Shown here: positions 29,273 to 38,946 of the stretch, piece after piece | Layout of the letters: every line of letters begins with the position of its first letter | Position numbering within the stretch: the stretch's first letter is position 1 | Assembly (NCBI RefSeq): GCF_003130075.1 | Contig: NZ_NRCW01000004.1 | Coordinates: 238,974 to 302,973, forward strand | DNA length: 64,000 bases | Direction: 5' to 3' | DNA from: Aggregatibacter segnis | Lineage (GTDB): Bacteria > Pseudomonadota > Gammaproteobacteria > Enterobacterales > Pasteurellaceae | Notes under the pieces: model-generated | The model's input: the letters and a program-made list of their open reading frames with translations, nothing else | Told to the model about the DNA's origin: nothing | The model's database searches: none | Position numbers and translations under genes: made by a program

Positions 29273-30861
29273 TATTTTTTCCCTAGATTATCGTCAAGCA
29301 GTTGGATTTTTTGTCCGCTTAACACTTTGCCATCTTTTAATTTAGGATTTAATTTCAACAGTTTATTCGGTGAAACTTTATATTCACGTGCTATGGAGTA
29401 AAGCGTTTCATTTTTTTGCACCGTATGGAATTTCGGTATTGCTTCTTTGACTTCCACCTTATTTTTACTTTGCTCTTTCGGCTTAGTAGGGCTGTTATTG
29501 GATTTCTCTTGTTTTTTATTTTTTTCTGTAGCCTTAGTTTCTGTCGATTTGGTTTCCTTAGCGTTTGGAGCGTTTGTTTTTGGTGTTTTTTCTGTTTTTA
29601 CCGACTGAGTTGGTTTTGCTTCTTCTATTTTGGCGTCTCCCGGAATTTTCAGGGTTTCACCCACCAAGAGTTCTTTTCGCTTGAGTTTATTGAACGTAAG
29701 GATGTCAGCAGAGGAAACTTTATATTTTAAGGCTAATTTACCTAAGGATTCGCCTCGTTTTACGGTATGACGAATACCACTATCTTTAATGTCGACAGAT
29801 TTAATCTCTTGGGGGTTTTCCTGAGAAACTTGTGTTTGACTCTCTTTTTCTTCAACGCTTTCCTTGACGTTATTTTTGCCGTTACTTGGAATTTTAATGG
29901 TTTCGCCGATTCGCAATTCTTTGCGTTTTAATTTATTCAAAGCAAGAATATCCGCTGCTTTTACGCCGTATTTGGCCGCAAGTTTTGTTAGACTTTCACC
30001 GGCTTTTACGGTGTGGCGTAAGGCGCTATCGTTTGTCTCAAGTGCGGTCGATTTTTCATCTGTTTTTGCTGTGGCAATTTTAGGTTCGTCTTTATAGTTT
30101 TTACGGCGGTATTCCACTAAGCCGTTGTAAATGACTTGGGCGATTTTTTTACGATATGCCGGTGTACTTAATTTGAGTTCTTCTTCTTGATTAGATAGAA
30201 AGCCGGTTTCTACCAAAATGGAGGGAATATCCGGTGAGCGCAACACGCCAAGGCTGGCATGGCGTGGCGTTGGACGGCTTAAAGAGGCAATTTGGGAAAA
30301 GTGGCGTAAAACGATATTGCCTAATTCATATCCGACGCGTTGGCTATGACCAAATTGCAAATCCAATACGGTTTGATCTAAATATTTTTCATTGTGTGAA
30401 GCAAGCACGTTGCCGGCGCCGCCGAGTAATTCTGAACGTTTTTCATGATCTTCCAGCCATTGCCCCATTTCATCATTGGCGCGGCGATTGGAGAGAACCC
30501 ACACTGAAGCACCGCGTAAATTCGGGGTTTCGGAGGAATCGGCATGGATGGAAACTAAATAATTGGCTTTGTATTTACGAGCAATTTCTGAACGCTGTGG
30601 CACGGAAATAAAATAATCGCCGTTACGGGTGAGTACTGCACGGAAGTGAGGATCTTTATCCAGTAACGCTTTTAATTCTTTGGCGATGGAAAGTGTGACA
30701 TTTTTTTCATAAATTTTGAGATTGAGTCCGATTGCGCCAGGGTCTTTCCCACCATGGCCCGGGTCGATTGCTATCGTCCAAGTATTATTTGCAAACGCTG
30801 AGAGCGCAAAAAAGAAAAGGCTGTTAATCAAAAGAAATCTAAACATCATTTTGGGTTTCAT
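29272..30861 (-). CDS. amiB: N-acetylmuramoyl-L-alanine amidase, AmiB type
   Basis: A periplasmic zinc amidase that splits septal peptidoglycan during daughter-cell separation. After a signal peptide (about 1-24) the amidase_3 domain starts at once: zinc ligands in [11 protein letters not shown], the Glu of IYEKN, SIHADSS, and the catalytic Glu in VETGFLSN. Three C-terminal LysM repeats follow ([27 protein letters not shown]) with Lys/Glu/Thr-rich linkers. E. coli AmiB has an N-terminal AMIN domain, absent here, and fewer LysM units. At 529 residues it is long for the family. It overlaps mutL by one base. Confidence 0.94.
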   Translation of the reverse strand: MKPKMMFRFLLINSLFFFALSAFANNTWTIAIDPGHGGKDPGAIGLNLKIYEKNVTLSIAKELKALLDKDPHFRAVLTRNGDYFISVPQRSEIARKYKANYLVSIHADSSETPNLRGASVWVLSNRRANDEMGQWLEDHEKRSELLGGAGNVLASHNEKYLDQTVLDLQFGHSQRVGYELGNIVLRHFSQIASLSRPTPRHASLGVLRSPDIPSILVETGFLSNQEEELKLSTPAYRKKIAQVIYNGLVEYRRKNYKDEPKIATAKTDEKSTALETNDSALRHTVKAGESLTKLAAKYGVKAADILALNKLKRKELRIGETIKIPSNGKNNVKESVEEKESQTQVSQENPQEIKSVDIKDSGIRHTVKRGESLGKLALKYKVSSADILTFNKLKRKELLVGETLKIPGDAKIEEAKPTQSVKTEKTPKTNAPNAKETKSTETKATEKNKKQEKSNNSPTKPKEQSKNKVEVKEAIPKFHTVQKNETLYSIAREYKVSPNKLLKLNPKLKDGKVLSGQKIQLLDDNLGKK

Positions 30862-30873
30862 TGTGATAAAGGG

Positions 30874-31359
30874 TTAATTCAGTTTTTCAATAATGTGTCG
30901 ACCGGTTTCCGATTTAGCAATTAATTCAATATTGCGGGCATGTTCAGCGTAATGAATATTGACGAGTAAATCCGGTGAGGCAAGCAAACCGGCACCTTTT
31001 TCAGCCCACTCAATTAAACAAATTGTGTTTTCTGCGAAGTAATCGCGAATGCCCATAAATTCAAGTTCTTCCGGATCAGATAAGCGATATAAGTCAAAAT
31101 GATAAATATTTTTTCCTGAAATTTTATATTCTTCTACGAGCGTATAAGTAGGGCTTTTTACATTGCCTTGGTAACCCAACGCTTGAATCATGCCACGACT
31201 TAATGTGGTTTTCCCTGCGCCGAGTTCTCCATTCAGATAGAGTGTAATGCCTTTATGATTGGGCACTTGGCAAATGGCATCAATGAGTTTTTTGCCAAAA
31301 TCACACATGGCATTTTCATCAGAAATATATTGAATTAATGTTTCAGTCATCTTCTTCAT
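30874..31359 (-). CDS. tsaE: TsaE, ATPase for tRNA t6A synthesis
   Basis: TsaE works with TsaB and TsaD in threonylcarbamoyl transfer to A37 of ANN-reading tRNAs. The 161-residue protein has Walker A GELGAGKT (44-51), switch SPTYTLVEEY and HFDLYRL, and IEWAEKG. A second ATG at 31350 (MTETLIQ) is an alternative start. It opens the tsaE-amiB-mutL-miaA-hfq-hflX cluster, which has the same order as in E. coli. Confidence 0.95.
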   Translation of the reverse strand: MKKMTETLIQYISDENAMCDFGKKLIDAICQVPNHKGITLYLNGELGAGKTTLSRGMIQALGYQGNVKSPTYTLVEEYKISGKNIYHFDLYRLSDPEELEFMGIRDYFAENTICLIEWAEKGAGLLASPDLLVNIHYAEHARNIELIAKSETGRHIIEKLN

Positions 31360-31477
31360 CGGTTGAAAAATAAGGCTCGATTGTACCGCACTTTGAGGGA
31401 ATTATGTAGTTTTATGATTGCGTAACGTTGCCAAGAGTGATGGCACAAATGTCATCATGAAAGTTACTTGTTAAGCA

Positions 31478-31506
31478 TAAAAAAATCCCCCGCAAACGCG
31501 AGGGAT
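31478..31506 (-). terminator. Terminator after tRNA-Gly
   Basis: On the minus strand AATCCCTCGCG pairs with CGGGGGATT and runs into TTTTTTTATG. Confidence 0.8.
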
Positions 31507-31514
31507 TGTGAATT

Positions 31515-31590
<76 letters not shown>

Positions 31591-31615
31591 ATTCACATCA
31601 AATGAATGAGACGGC

Positions 31616-31643
31616 ATTATACGAATATTTTTAGGCAGTGCAA
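31616..31643 (-). promoter_or_regulatory. Promoter of tRNA-Gly
   Basis: On the minus strand TTGCAC (31638-31643) and a perfect TATAAT (31616-31621) with a 16-base spacer, followed by GCCGTC. Confidence 0.8.
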
Positions 31644-31688
31644 GTATAAAATCATGAAAATGATGCACTTGTTTATATATTCGTCGAT

Positions 31689-32237
31689 TTAGTCCATCTT
31701 TAAAAAATGTTCGCGATAGTGAGCGAGTTCTTTGATGGATTCACGAATATCGTCTAATGCCAAATGGGTGTTTTGTTTACTAAAGCCGTCCAGAATTTCC
31801 GGTTTCCAGCGGGCGGCTAATTCTTTTAATGTACTGACATCAAGGTGGCGATAGTGGAAGTAGTCTGCAAGCTCCGGCATATATTTAAAGAGAAAGCGTT
31901 TGTCTTGTGCCACACTGTTGCCACAAATCGGTGATACCCCTTTCGGCACGTATTTCTTGAGGAAATCTAAGGTTTGTAATTCTGCCGCGCGTTCGGTTAA
32001 TTTGCTGTTTTTAACGCGTTCAACCAAACCGTTTGCGGTGTGGGTTTTCACGCACCAGTCGCTCATTTTATTGAGTAATTCATCAGATTGGTGGACGGCT
32101 ATAACAGGCCCTTCGGCAAGAATATTTAAATTTTTATCGGTCACAATGGTTGCGATTTCAATAATGCGTTCTTTTTCCGGATCTAAGCCAGTCATTTCAA
32201 GATCAATCCAGATCAGATTTTGTTTATCTAATGTCAT
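31689..32237 (-). CDS. orn: Oligoribonuclease
   Basis: A 3'-5' exonuclease that clears RNA dinucleotides at the end of mRNA decay, and usually essential. The 182-residue DEDDh fold has Asp12 and Glu14 (IDLEMTGLD), NSVAQDKRF and the His/Asp pair near [10 protein letters not shown]. Length is normal. It is divergent from rsgA with 72 bases between starts, the same pairing as in E. coli. Confidence 0.97.
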   Translation of the reverse strand: MTLDKQNLIWIDLEMTGLDPEKERIIEIATIVTDKNLNILAEGPVIAVHQSDELLNKMSDWCVKTHTANGLVERVKNSKLTERAAELQTLDFLKKYVPKGVSPICGNSVAQDKRFLFKYMPELADYFHYRHLDVSTLKELAARWKPEILDGFSKQNTHLALDDIRESIKELAHYREHFLKMD

Positions 32238-32309
32238 TATATAAGGTATCCTATGGGAAAATTTTCCTTATTCTAGCGAAAAACGCTATAAAAAACGACC
32301 GCACTTTGT

Positions 32310-33350
32310 ATGAGTAAACCCAAATTAACGCAAAATCAAAAACGCCGAATTCAATCCAATAATAATAAGGTATTACATCGCCATCAGAAGAAAGACATTG
32401 ATTGGCAGGATGAGATGTTAGGCGATTCGCAGGATGGCTTGGTTGTCACGCGCTATGCCCGTCATGCGGATGTGGAAAATGCGCAAGGTGAGATTTTTCG
32501 TTGTAACTTGCGTCGCACATTGGCGAGTGTTGTCGTAGGCGATCGTGTGATCTGGCGACAAGGTAATGAGCAGTTGCAAGGTGTAAGTGGGGTAATCGAA
32601 GGGGTTCATGGGCGCAAAAATGAAATTTCTCGTCCGGATTATTATGACGGCATTAAAGTTATTGCTGCCAACATTGATCGCATCATCATTATTTCTTCCG
32701 TATTGCCGAGTTTGTCGCTGAATATTATTGATCGTTATTTGGTGGTGTGCGAAGAAGCCAACATTGAACCCATTATTGTATTGAATAAAGCCGATATGTT
32801 GACGGAACAACAATGGCAAGACGTGGATTCACAGCTGAAAATTTATCGTGATATCGGCTATCAAACGCTGATGGTTTCAGCGCAAAATAAAAAAAATCTG
32901 GAAAAACTGACCGCACTTTTATCGGATGGCGTGTCTATTTTTGTAGGACAATCCGGTGTGGGAAAATCCAGTTTGATTAATGCTGTCTTGCCGGAGGTGG
33001 ACGCGTTGGTCGGAGAAATTAGTTCAACCTCGGGTCTTGGACAACATACCACAACTTCCTCTCGTTTATATCATTTACCGCAAGGTGGCAGTTTAATTGA
33101 TTCGCCGGGCATCCGTGAATTTGGTTTGTGGCATTTGGAAGATGAACAGATTACAAAAGGATATCGTGAATTTCAAACGGTGCTAGGCACCTGTAAGTTC
33201 CGTGATTGTAAGCATTTAAATGATCCCGGATGTGCCTTACGTCAGGCGGTAGAAGAGGGAAAAATCAGTGCTGTTCGCTATGAAAATTATCATCGTTTGT
33301 TAACCAGCAAAAAGGAAATGAAATCGCAGCGCCATTTTTCTGCTGAATAA
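32310..33350 (+). CDS. rsgA: Ribosome small-subunit GTPase RsgA
   Basis: A late 30S assembly GTPase. The 346-residue protein has the OB fold, then a circularly permuted GTPase domain: G4 NKAD (159-162) precedes G1 GQSGVGKS (213-220) and G3 DSPG (264-267). The zinc knuckle Cys295, Cys300, His302, Cys308 is intact. A USS at 32298-32306 lies where a ribosome site would be, so initiation is probably weak. Confidence 0.97.
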   Translation: MSKPKLTQNQKRRIQSNNNKVLHRHQKKDIDWQDEMLGDSQDGLVVTRYARHADVENAQGEIFRCNLRRTLASVVVGDRVIWRQGNEQLQGVSGVIEGVHGRKNEISRPDYYDGIKVIAANIDRIIIISSVLPSLSLNIIDRYLVVCEEANIEPIIVLNKADMLTEQQWQDVDSQLKIYRDIGYQTLMVSAQNKKNLEKLTALLSDGVSIFVGQSGVGKSSLINAVLPEVDALVGEISSTSGLGQHTTTSSRLYHLPQGGSLIDSPGIREFGLWHLEDEQITKGYREFQTVLGTCKFRDCKHLNDPGCALRQAVEEGKISAVRYENYHRLLTSKKEMKSQRHFSAE

Positions 33351-33422
33351 AAGTGGTTTACCATTTTTTAGGTATGATATGTTAACTTTTAGTTAATGAA
33401 ATGACCGATTTTTCTTTTTTTT

Positions 33423-33438
33423 TGTGATCTAATTCAAA
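33423..33438 (+). promoter_or_regulatory. Probable CRP site upstream of ptsH
   Basis: TGTGATCTAATTCAAA matches TGTGA-N6-TCACA with one mismatch in the right arm. A candidate promoter TTGTGT (33467-33472) / CATATT (33489-33494) with a 16-base spacer would put the site centre near -70, a class I position. The remaining bases from rsgA to ptsH are AT-rich and hold no gene. Confidence 0.55.
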
Positions 33439-33556
33439 TTTTAAGCCAAATCGTCTTGCGCATTCATTGTGTTCGTCTGACACTGCATCATATTTATTTT
33501 AACTATTTAAATAAATATTTAACGAATCCCATCCACTTTTTCCAGAGGAAAATCAT

Positions 33557-33814
33557 ATGTACTCAAAAGATGTTGAAATCACAGCACCTAACGGCTTGCA
33601 TACTCGTCCGGCGGCACAATTTGTAAAAGAAGCAAAAGCATTTGCCGCAGATATTACAGTTACTTCTGCAGGAAAAAGTGCGAGTGCAAAAAGTTTATTT
33701 AAATTACAAACATTAGCATTAACTCAAGGGACGGTGATTACGATTTCTGCTGAAGGTGAAGATGCGGAAAAAGCGGTTGAACATCTTGTTGCATTAATTC
33801 CTACGTTAGAATAA
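33557..33814 (+). CDS. ptsH: Phosphocarrier protein HPr
   Basis: The 85-residue general PTS carrier that receives phosphate from EI and hands it to EIIA domains. Active-site His15 in GLHTRPAA and the Ser46-region [11 protein letters not shown] are conserved. AGAGGAAAA precedes the ATG. First gene of ptsH-ptsI-crr; the 137-base gap to ptsI is longer than in E. coli and contains a hairpin. Confidence 0.98.
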   Translation: MYSKDVEITAPNGLHTRPAAQFVKEAKAFAADITVTSAGKSASAKSLFKLQTLALTQGTVITISAEGEDAEKAVEHLVALIPTLE

Positions 33815-33862
33815 TTCTTTCGCCATAATTTGCGTTCTTATGTTTTTAATAAAAGCATGGAG

Positions 33863-33892
33863 AGCCGTGAGTTATGGCTTTGTTTTATTTGT
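33863..33892 (+). terminator. Possible attenuator hairpin between ptsH and ptsI
   Basis: AGCCGT (33863-33868) pairs with ATGGCT (33874-33879) around a five-base loop and is followed by TTGTTTTATTT. It could reduce read-through from ptsH to ptsI. Confidence 0.4.
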
Positions 33893-33951
33893 TCGGTGAT
33901 TGATTTTTGTTCAATTTACATCAATGAATTTAGATAATAGAGAAGGTCATT

Positions 33952-35679
33952 ATGATTTCAGGAATTCCAGCCTCTCCCGGCATTGTTTTTGGTAAAGCGC
34001 TTGTCCTTAAAGAAGAAAAAATTGTTCTGGATACGCAAAAAATTAAAGAGAGCCAAATTGATGCCGAAATCGCGCGTTTTTATGAAGGGCGCAGTGCGGC
34101 AGTTGAACAATTAAATTCAATAAAAGATCGTGCTTATGCTTCTTTAGGGGAAGAAAAAGCGGCGATTTTTGAAGGCCATTTGATGATTCTGGAAGATGAG
34201 GAGTTAGAGGAAGAAATTCTTGATTATCTTCGTTCAAATAAGGTGAATGCTGCCGTAGCTGCCAATGTAATTATTGATCAGCAAGTCGCCATGTTGTCTG
34301 AAATTGATGACGAATACCTAAAAGAACGTGCCGGTGATATTCGTGATATCGGCAATCGATTGATTAAAAATATTTTAGGTATGCACATCGTTGATTTAGG
34401 TGAAATCAATGAAGAGGCGATTTTAGTTGCCTATGATTTAACGCCCTCTGAAACAGCACAGCTAAATTTAGATAAAGTGTTAGGTTTTGTGACGGATATC
34501 GGCGGTCGCACATCACATACGTCCATTATGGCACGTTCTCTTGAATTACCGGCAATTGTCGGGACGAACAATGTTACCGAGTTGGTGAACACCGGTGATT
34601 TCTTAATTCTTGATGCCTTAAATAATGCGGTTTACGTTAACCCTTCCCAAGACGAAATCCAACGTCTAAAAACATTGCAAGCGAAGTTAGCGGAAGAAAA
34701 AGCCGAATTGGCAAAATTAAAAGATTTGCCGGCATTGACGTTAGATGGACACCGTGTGGATGTGGTAGCCAATATTGGTACCATTCGCGATGTTGAAGGT
34801 GCCGAGCGTAACGGCGCAGAAGGCGTGGGTTTATATCGTACTGAATTCTTGTTTATGGATCGCGATCAGCTACCAACAGAAGAAGAGCAATTTATTGCTT
34901 ATAAAGAAGTGGTGGAGGCGATGAATGGTAATTTGGTGATATTACGTACCATGGATATTGGTGGCGATAAAGAATTGCCGTATTTGAATTTGCCGAAAGA
35001 AATGAACCCATTCCTCGGTTGGCGTGCTATTCGTATTGCCTTGGATCGTCGTGAAATTTTAAATGCGCAATTAAGAGCGGTGTTACGCGCATCCGCTTAC
35101 GGTCGATTAGCCGTTATGTTCCCGATGATCATTTCTGTGGAAGAAATTCGAGAGCTTAAATCTGTGATTGAAGAATTAAAAGTTGAATTACGCAATGAAG
35201 GCAAAGATTTTGATGAAAATATTCAAATCGGTGTTATGGTGGAAACGCCATCCGCTGCGGTGAATGCCAAATTCTTAGCAAAAGAGGTCGATTTCTTCAG
35301 TATTGGTACGAACGATTTAACCCAATATACGTTGGCCGTGGACCGTGGCAATGAGCTCATTTCTCATTTGTATAACCCAATGAGTCCGTCTGTGCTGAAT
35401 TTGATCAAACAAGTCATTGATGCTTCTCATGCGGAAGGAAAATGGACCGGCATGTGCGGTGAATTAGCCGGTGATGAAAATGCCACGATCTTACTATTAG
35501 GTATGGGCTTGGATGAGTTTAGTATGAGTGCAATTTCTGTGCCACGCATTAAGAAATTAATTCGTAACGTCAATTATCAAGATGCAAAACTCTTGGCTGA
35601 AAAAGCGTTACAGCAACCAACGGCTGCCGAAATTGAGCGCTTAGTTGCTGATTTTTTAGCAGAAAAAGCATTAAATTAG
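33952..35679 (+). CDS. ptsI: Phosphoenolpyruvate-protein phosphotransferase (EI)
   Basis: EI takes phosphate from PEP and passes it to HPr, starting every PTS uptake reaction. 575 residues, as in E. coli. The N-domain carries His189 ([11 protein letters not shown]); the C-terminal PEP-binding barrel has [12 protein letters not shown], the [12 protein letters not shown] block and the catalytic Cys in [17 protein letters not shown] lies just before the start. Confidence 0.98.
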   Translation: MISGIPASPGIVFGKALVLKEEKIVLDTQKIKESQIDAEIARFYEGRSAAVEQLNSIKDRAYASLGEEKAAIFEGHLMILEDEELEEEILDYLRSNKVNAAVAANVIIDQQVAMLSEIDDEYLKERAGDIRDIGNRLIKNILGMHIVDLGEINEEAILVAYDLTPSETAQLNLDKVLGFVTDIGGRTSHTSIMARSLELPAIVGTNNVTELVNTGDFLILDALNNAVYVNPSQDEIQRLKTLQAKLAEEKAELAKLKDLPALTLDGHRVDVVANIGTIRDVEGAERNGAEGVGLYRTEFLFMDRDQLPTEEEQFIAYKEVVEAMNGNLVILRTMDIGGDKELPYLNLPKEMNPFLGWRAIRIALDRREILNAQLRAVLRASAYGRLAVMFPMIISVEEIRELKSVIEELKVELRNEGKDFDENIQIGVMVETPSAAVNAKFLAKEVDFFSIGTNDLTQYTLAVDRGNELISHLYNPMSPSVLNLIKQVIDASHAEGKWTGMCGELAGDENATILLLGMGLDEFSMSAISVPRIKKLIRNVNYQDAKLLAEKALQQPTAAEIERLVADFLAEKALN

Positions 35680-35742
35680 ATACAATTTTCGCTTTTTAGG
35701 CTAGAATACGACCAGATTTTAAACTTCAGGAGATGATAAAAA

Positions 35743-36243
35743 ATGGGTTTATTTGACAAACTATTTGGCTCAAAAGATAAGAAAGCAGTTGATGTAGAAA
35801 TCTATGCACCGCTTTCCGGTGAAATCGTGAATATTGAAGATGTTCCGGATGTTGTTTTCTCCGAAAAAATTGTTGGTGATGGTATCGCAATTCGTCCAAC
35901 CGGTAACAAACTGGTTGCACCGGTAGATGGCGTTGTCGGTAAAATCTTTGAAACCAATCACGCGTTTTCTATGGAATCCAAAGAAGGCGTTGAGTTATTC
36001 GTTCACTTTGGTATTGATACCGTTGAATTAAAAGGTGAAGGTTTTACTCGCGTGGCGCAAGAGGGTCAAAGCGTTAAACGTGGTGACACCATTATCGAAT
36101 TGGATTTAGCCTTATTGGAAGCCAAAGCGAAATCTGTGTTAACCCCAGTGGTGATTTCCAACATGGATGAAATCACCAATATGGAGAAAAAATCCGGTGA
36201 AGTAGTTGCCGGGGATTCCGTTGTGTTGGTGTTGAAAAAATAA
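35743..36243 (+). CDS. crr: PTS EIIA-Glc
   Basis: Cytoplasmic EIIA-Glc (166 residues) takes phosphate from HPr and gives it to EIIB domains such as that of the EIICB at 9 kb; unphosphorylated it blocks other permeases, phosphorylated it stimulates adenylate cyclase. His73 (TNHAF) and the phosphorylated His88 (VHFGID) are present. Upstream TAGAATAC (35702) may be part of an internal promoter. CAGGAGATG precedes the start. A strong terminator follows. Confidence 0.98.
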   Translation: MGLFDKLFGSKDKKAVDVEIYAPLSGEIVNIEDVPDVVFSEKIVGDGIAIRPTGNKLVAPVDGVVGKIFETNHAFSMESKEGVELFVHFGIDTVELKGEGFTRVAQEGQSVKRGDTIIELDLALLEAKAKSVLTPVVISNMDEITNMEKKSGEVVAGDSVVLVLKK

Positions 36244-36261
36244 ATAGATTTTAAAGAAGCG

Positions 36262-36294
36262 AAAGGCTTACTTGTTATGAGTAAGCCTTTTTTA
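36262..36294 (+). terminator. Terminator after crr
   Basis: AAAGGCTTAC pairs with GTAAGCCTTT around TTGTTATGA, followed by a T tract. Confidence 0.9.
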
Positions 36295-36316
36295 TAAGTT
36301 CAAAAACACATTGAAT

Positions 36317-36358
36317 AATGACCGCACTTTGATTGCCGCAAAAGTGCGGTCATTTTTT
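36317..36358. terminator. Inverted USS pair acting as a bidirectional terminator
   Basis: AATGACCGCACTTT (36317-36330) and AAAGTGCGGTCATT (36341-36354) form a perfect 14-bp stem around ten bases and are followed by TTTTTT. It lies between convergent crr and prlC, behind the dedicated crr terminator. Confidence 0.8.
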
Positions 36359-36367
36359 TCAGCATTT

Positions 36368-38407
36368 TTAGTTTGCAATACCTTTGTGACGCAGCAACGC
36401 ATCTAACTCTGGTTCGCGGCCACGGAAGTTTTTGAACAAGGTCATCGGTTCTTCAGAGCCGCCTTTGGTGAGAATTTCATCCAAGAAGGATTGGCCGGTT
36501 TGGGCATTGAAAATCCCTTCTTCTTCAAAACGCGAGTAGGCATCTGCCGATAAAACCTCCGCCCATAAATAGCTGTAATAGCCTGCGGCATAGCCACCGG
36601 CAAAAATATGACTGAAGCTATGTGGCATTCTTCCCCATTCTGCGCCAGGGATGACGGCAACTTGGCTTTTCACTTCGTGTAACATCGCTAACACTTGATT
36701 TTGCTTGTTCGGATCAAATGTGTGGTGCAAGCGGAAATCAAACAGCGCAAATTCTAACTGACGCAAAACAAACATCGCAGCTTGGAAATTTTTGGCTTTA
36801 AGTAATTGGCTGAGTTTCTCTTTTGGTAGCGGTTCGCCGGTTTGATAATGACCGGAAATGAACTGTAGCGCCTCTTCCTCCCAGCACCAGTTTTCCATAA
36901 ATTGGCTTGGCAATTCCACGGCATCCCAAGGCACACCGTTAATGCCCGCAACATCGGCGACATCAATTTGAGTCAACATATGATGCAATCCATGACCGAA
37001 TTCATGGAATAGCGTCGTGACTTCATCATGCGTGAATAAGGCCGGTTGGTCGCCAAGTGGGCGATTGAAGTTACAGGTTAAGTACGCCACCGGTTTTTGT
37101 AGGCTGCCGTCAATCGTTTTACGACGACCGATACAATCGTCCATCCAAGCGCCACCGCGTTTATGTTCACGAGCGTATAAGTCTAAATAGAAGCTACCGC
37201 GTACGTCATCTTTTTCATCAAGTAAATCGAAGAAACGCACATCTTTATGCCAGGTTTCAACGCCATGGCGCTCCACCGCGCGAATATTAAAAATGCGTTT
37301 AATCAATTCAAATAAACCGCTCAATACGCGATCTTCCGGGAAATACGGACGCAATTCTTCATCGTTGATGGCATATAAATGTTGCTTTTGTTTTTCGCTG
37401 TAAAAAGACAGATCCCAAAGCTCAAGTGCGGTCAAATTATAGTGCGTTTTGCAGAAGTCTTTTAATTTTTGTAATTCACGTTCGCCTTGGGCTTTAGAGC
37501 GTGTGGCGAGATTTTCTAAGAAATCCAACACCTGCTGCGGATTTTCTGCCATTTTGGTGGCGAGAGATAATTCGGTGTAGGTGTTGAAATCTAATAATTT
37601 GGCTAATTCCACGCGTAGAGTGAGGATCTCTTGCATAATCGCCGAGTTATCCCATTTACCGGCATTTGGCCCTTGATCGGACGCGCGGGTGGCAAAGGCG
37701 CGATACATTTCCTCGCGTAATTCACGGTTTTCACAATACGTCATTACGGGAATATAGCTTGGGTATTCCAAGGTGAAGCGATAACCTGTGACACCTTTGC
37801 TTTCTGCGGATTGTTTGGCCGCTTCCAGTGCGGATTCCGGTAAGCCTTTGAGCAGGTTGACATCTTCAACGATCTTTTCCCAGCCCATGGTGGCGTCTAA
37901 TACGTTATTGCTAAATTGTGAATTCAGTTCGGACAAGCGGGCCGCAATCTCGCCATAGCGTTTTTGTTTTTCTTCCGGCAAGGAAATACCCGATAATTTG
38001 AAATCGCGTAAGCTGTTTTCAATAGCTTTCTTTTGCGCTTGAGTATAACCGACAAATTCAGGGCTATTTTTTAATTGTAAATAGGCTTCGTATAACCCTT
38101 GATGTTGACCGACCCACGTGCTGTATTCGGCTAATAATGGCAAACAGGCTTGATAGGCTTCGCGTAATTCTGGGCTATTTTTCACCGAGTTTAAATGAGA
38201 GATTGGCGACCATACTTTGCTTAAACGATCACCGGCTTCGGTTAACGGTAGAATGAAATTTTCCCAAGTAAAGTGCGGTTGATTTACCACGCGTTCTACC
38301 GTTTCGCGGTTTTCTTGAATAAGTTGTTTGATGGCGGATTCAATATATTGCGGTTCAATTTTAGAAAATGCAGGAAGTGCGGTTGGCGTCAGTAATGGGT
38401 TTGTCAT
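36368..38407 (-). CDS. prlC: Oligopeptidase A
   Basis: A cytoplasmic M3 zinc metallopeptidase that degrades signal peptides and other short peptides. 679 residues (E. coli 680) with HEFGH at 468-472 and the family context TLFHEFGHGLHHMLT. USS copies inside the gene code for KCG-type and SAV/TAL tripeptides. A USS (38375) sits near its 5' end. Recalled synteny places the following peptide-binding lipoprotein next to prlC in H. influenzae as well. Confidence 0.96.
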   Translation of the reverse strand: MTNPLLTPTALPAFSKIEPQYIESAIKQLIQENRETVERVVNQPHFTWENFILPLTEAGDRLSKVWSPISHLNSVKNSPELREAYQACLPLLAEYSTWVGQHQGLYEAYLQLKNSPEFVGYTQAQKKAIENSLRDFKLSGISLPEEKQKRYGEIAARLSELNSQFSNNVLDATMGWEKIVEDVNLLKGLPESALEAAKQSAESKGVTGYRFTLEYPSYIPVMTYCENRELREEMYRAFATRASDQGPNAGKWDNSAIMQEILTLRVELAKLLDFNTYTELSLATKMAENPQQVLDFLENLATRSKAQGERELQKLKDFCKTHYNLTALELWDLSFYSEKQKQHLYAINDEELRPYFPEDRVLSGLFELIKRIFNIRAVERHGVETWHKDVRFFDLLDEKDDVRGSFYLDLYAREHKRGGAWMDDCIGRRKTIDGSLQKPVAYLTCNFNRPLGDQPALFTHDEVTTLFHEFGHGLHHMLTQIDVADVAGINGVPWDAVELPSQFMENWCWEEEALQFISGHYQTGEPLPKEKLSQLLKAKNFQAAMFVLRQLEFALFDFRLHHTFDPNKQNQVLAMLHEVKSQVAVIPGAEWGRMPHSFSHIFAGGYAAGYYSYLWAEVLSADAYSRFEEEGIFNAQTGQSFLDEILTKGGSEEPMTLFKNFRGREPELDALLRHKGIAN

Positions 38408-38528
38408 GAAGCTATCCTTAATATAAATAAATGTAGTGAGTAAAATTGGGCTCGATTTTATGATTTCAAGCTTGAAAAATCTACCAATTCAATTATGATT
38501 GCGAATAATTTTTATTTTGAGGTTTGCA

Positions 38529-38894
38529 ATGAAATACTTTTACATTGGATTAGGTTTTGTTTTTTTGGCGTTAGGTCTTATTGGTATTGTTGTGCCTATT
38601 TTACCGACCACGCCATTTTTGCTTTTAACGTTGTTTTTCTTTGCAAAAGGTTCAAAACGTTTACACAACTGGTTTGTGGGCACAAAGATTTATCAAGCAC
38701 ATTTAAAAGATTTTCATGAACAACGCGCTTTAACTAAAAAAGCCAAAATTTACATTTTGAGCTTTTCCACTACGATGTTGTTAATGGGTTTTTATTTCAC
38801 ACCAAGCATTATCGGCAAAAGCATCATCATGACTGTGTTGTTGATTAAATATTGGTTTTTCTTTTTCTGGATTAAAACCCTCGAAGCAGAGTAA
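38529..38894 (+). CDS. YbaN/DUF454 inner-membrane protein
   Basis: A 121-residue membrane protein. I start at 38529 (MKYFYIGLG) where TGAGG is well placed, not ten codons upstream. It has the DUF454 hallmark GLIGIVVPILPTTPFLLLTLFFFAKGSKR, a cytoplasmic loop and two further membrane segments. E. coli YbaN belongs to this family; function unknown. The peptide-binding lipoprotein gene starts 52 bases downstream. Confidence 0.85.
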   Translation: MKYFYIGLGFVFLALGLIGIVVPILPTTPFLLLTLFFFAKGSKRLHNWFVGTKIYQAHLKDFHEQRALTKKAKIYILSFSTTMLLMGFYFTPSIIGKSIIMTVLLIKYWFFFFWIKTLEAE

Positions 38895-38946
38895 GCTTCA
38901 AACATTCGTGTATAATGTGCGCAACTTATTTCATGAATGTATTTCA

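Noticed and set aside
29416..29730. Phe-rich 104-residue frame antisense to amiB
   Set aside because: Shadow of Lys-rich LysM linkers on the other strand; no ribosome site.
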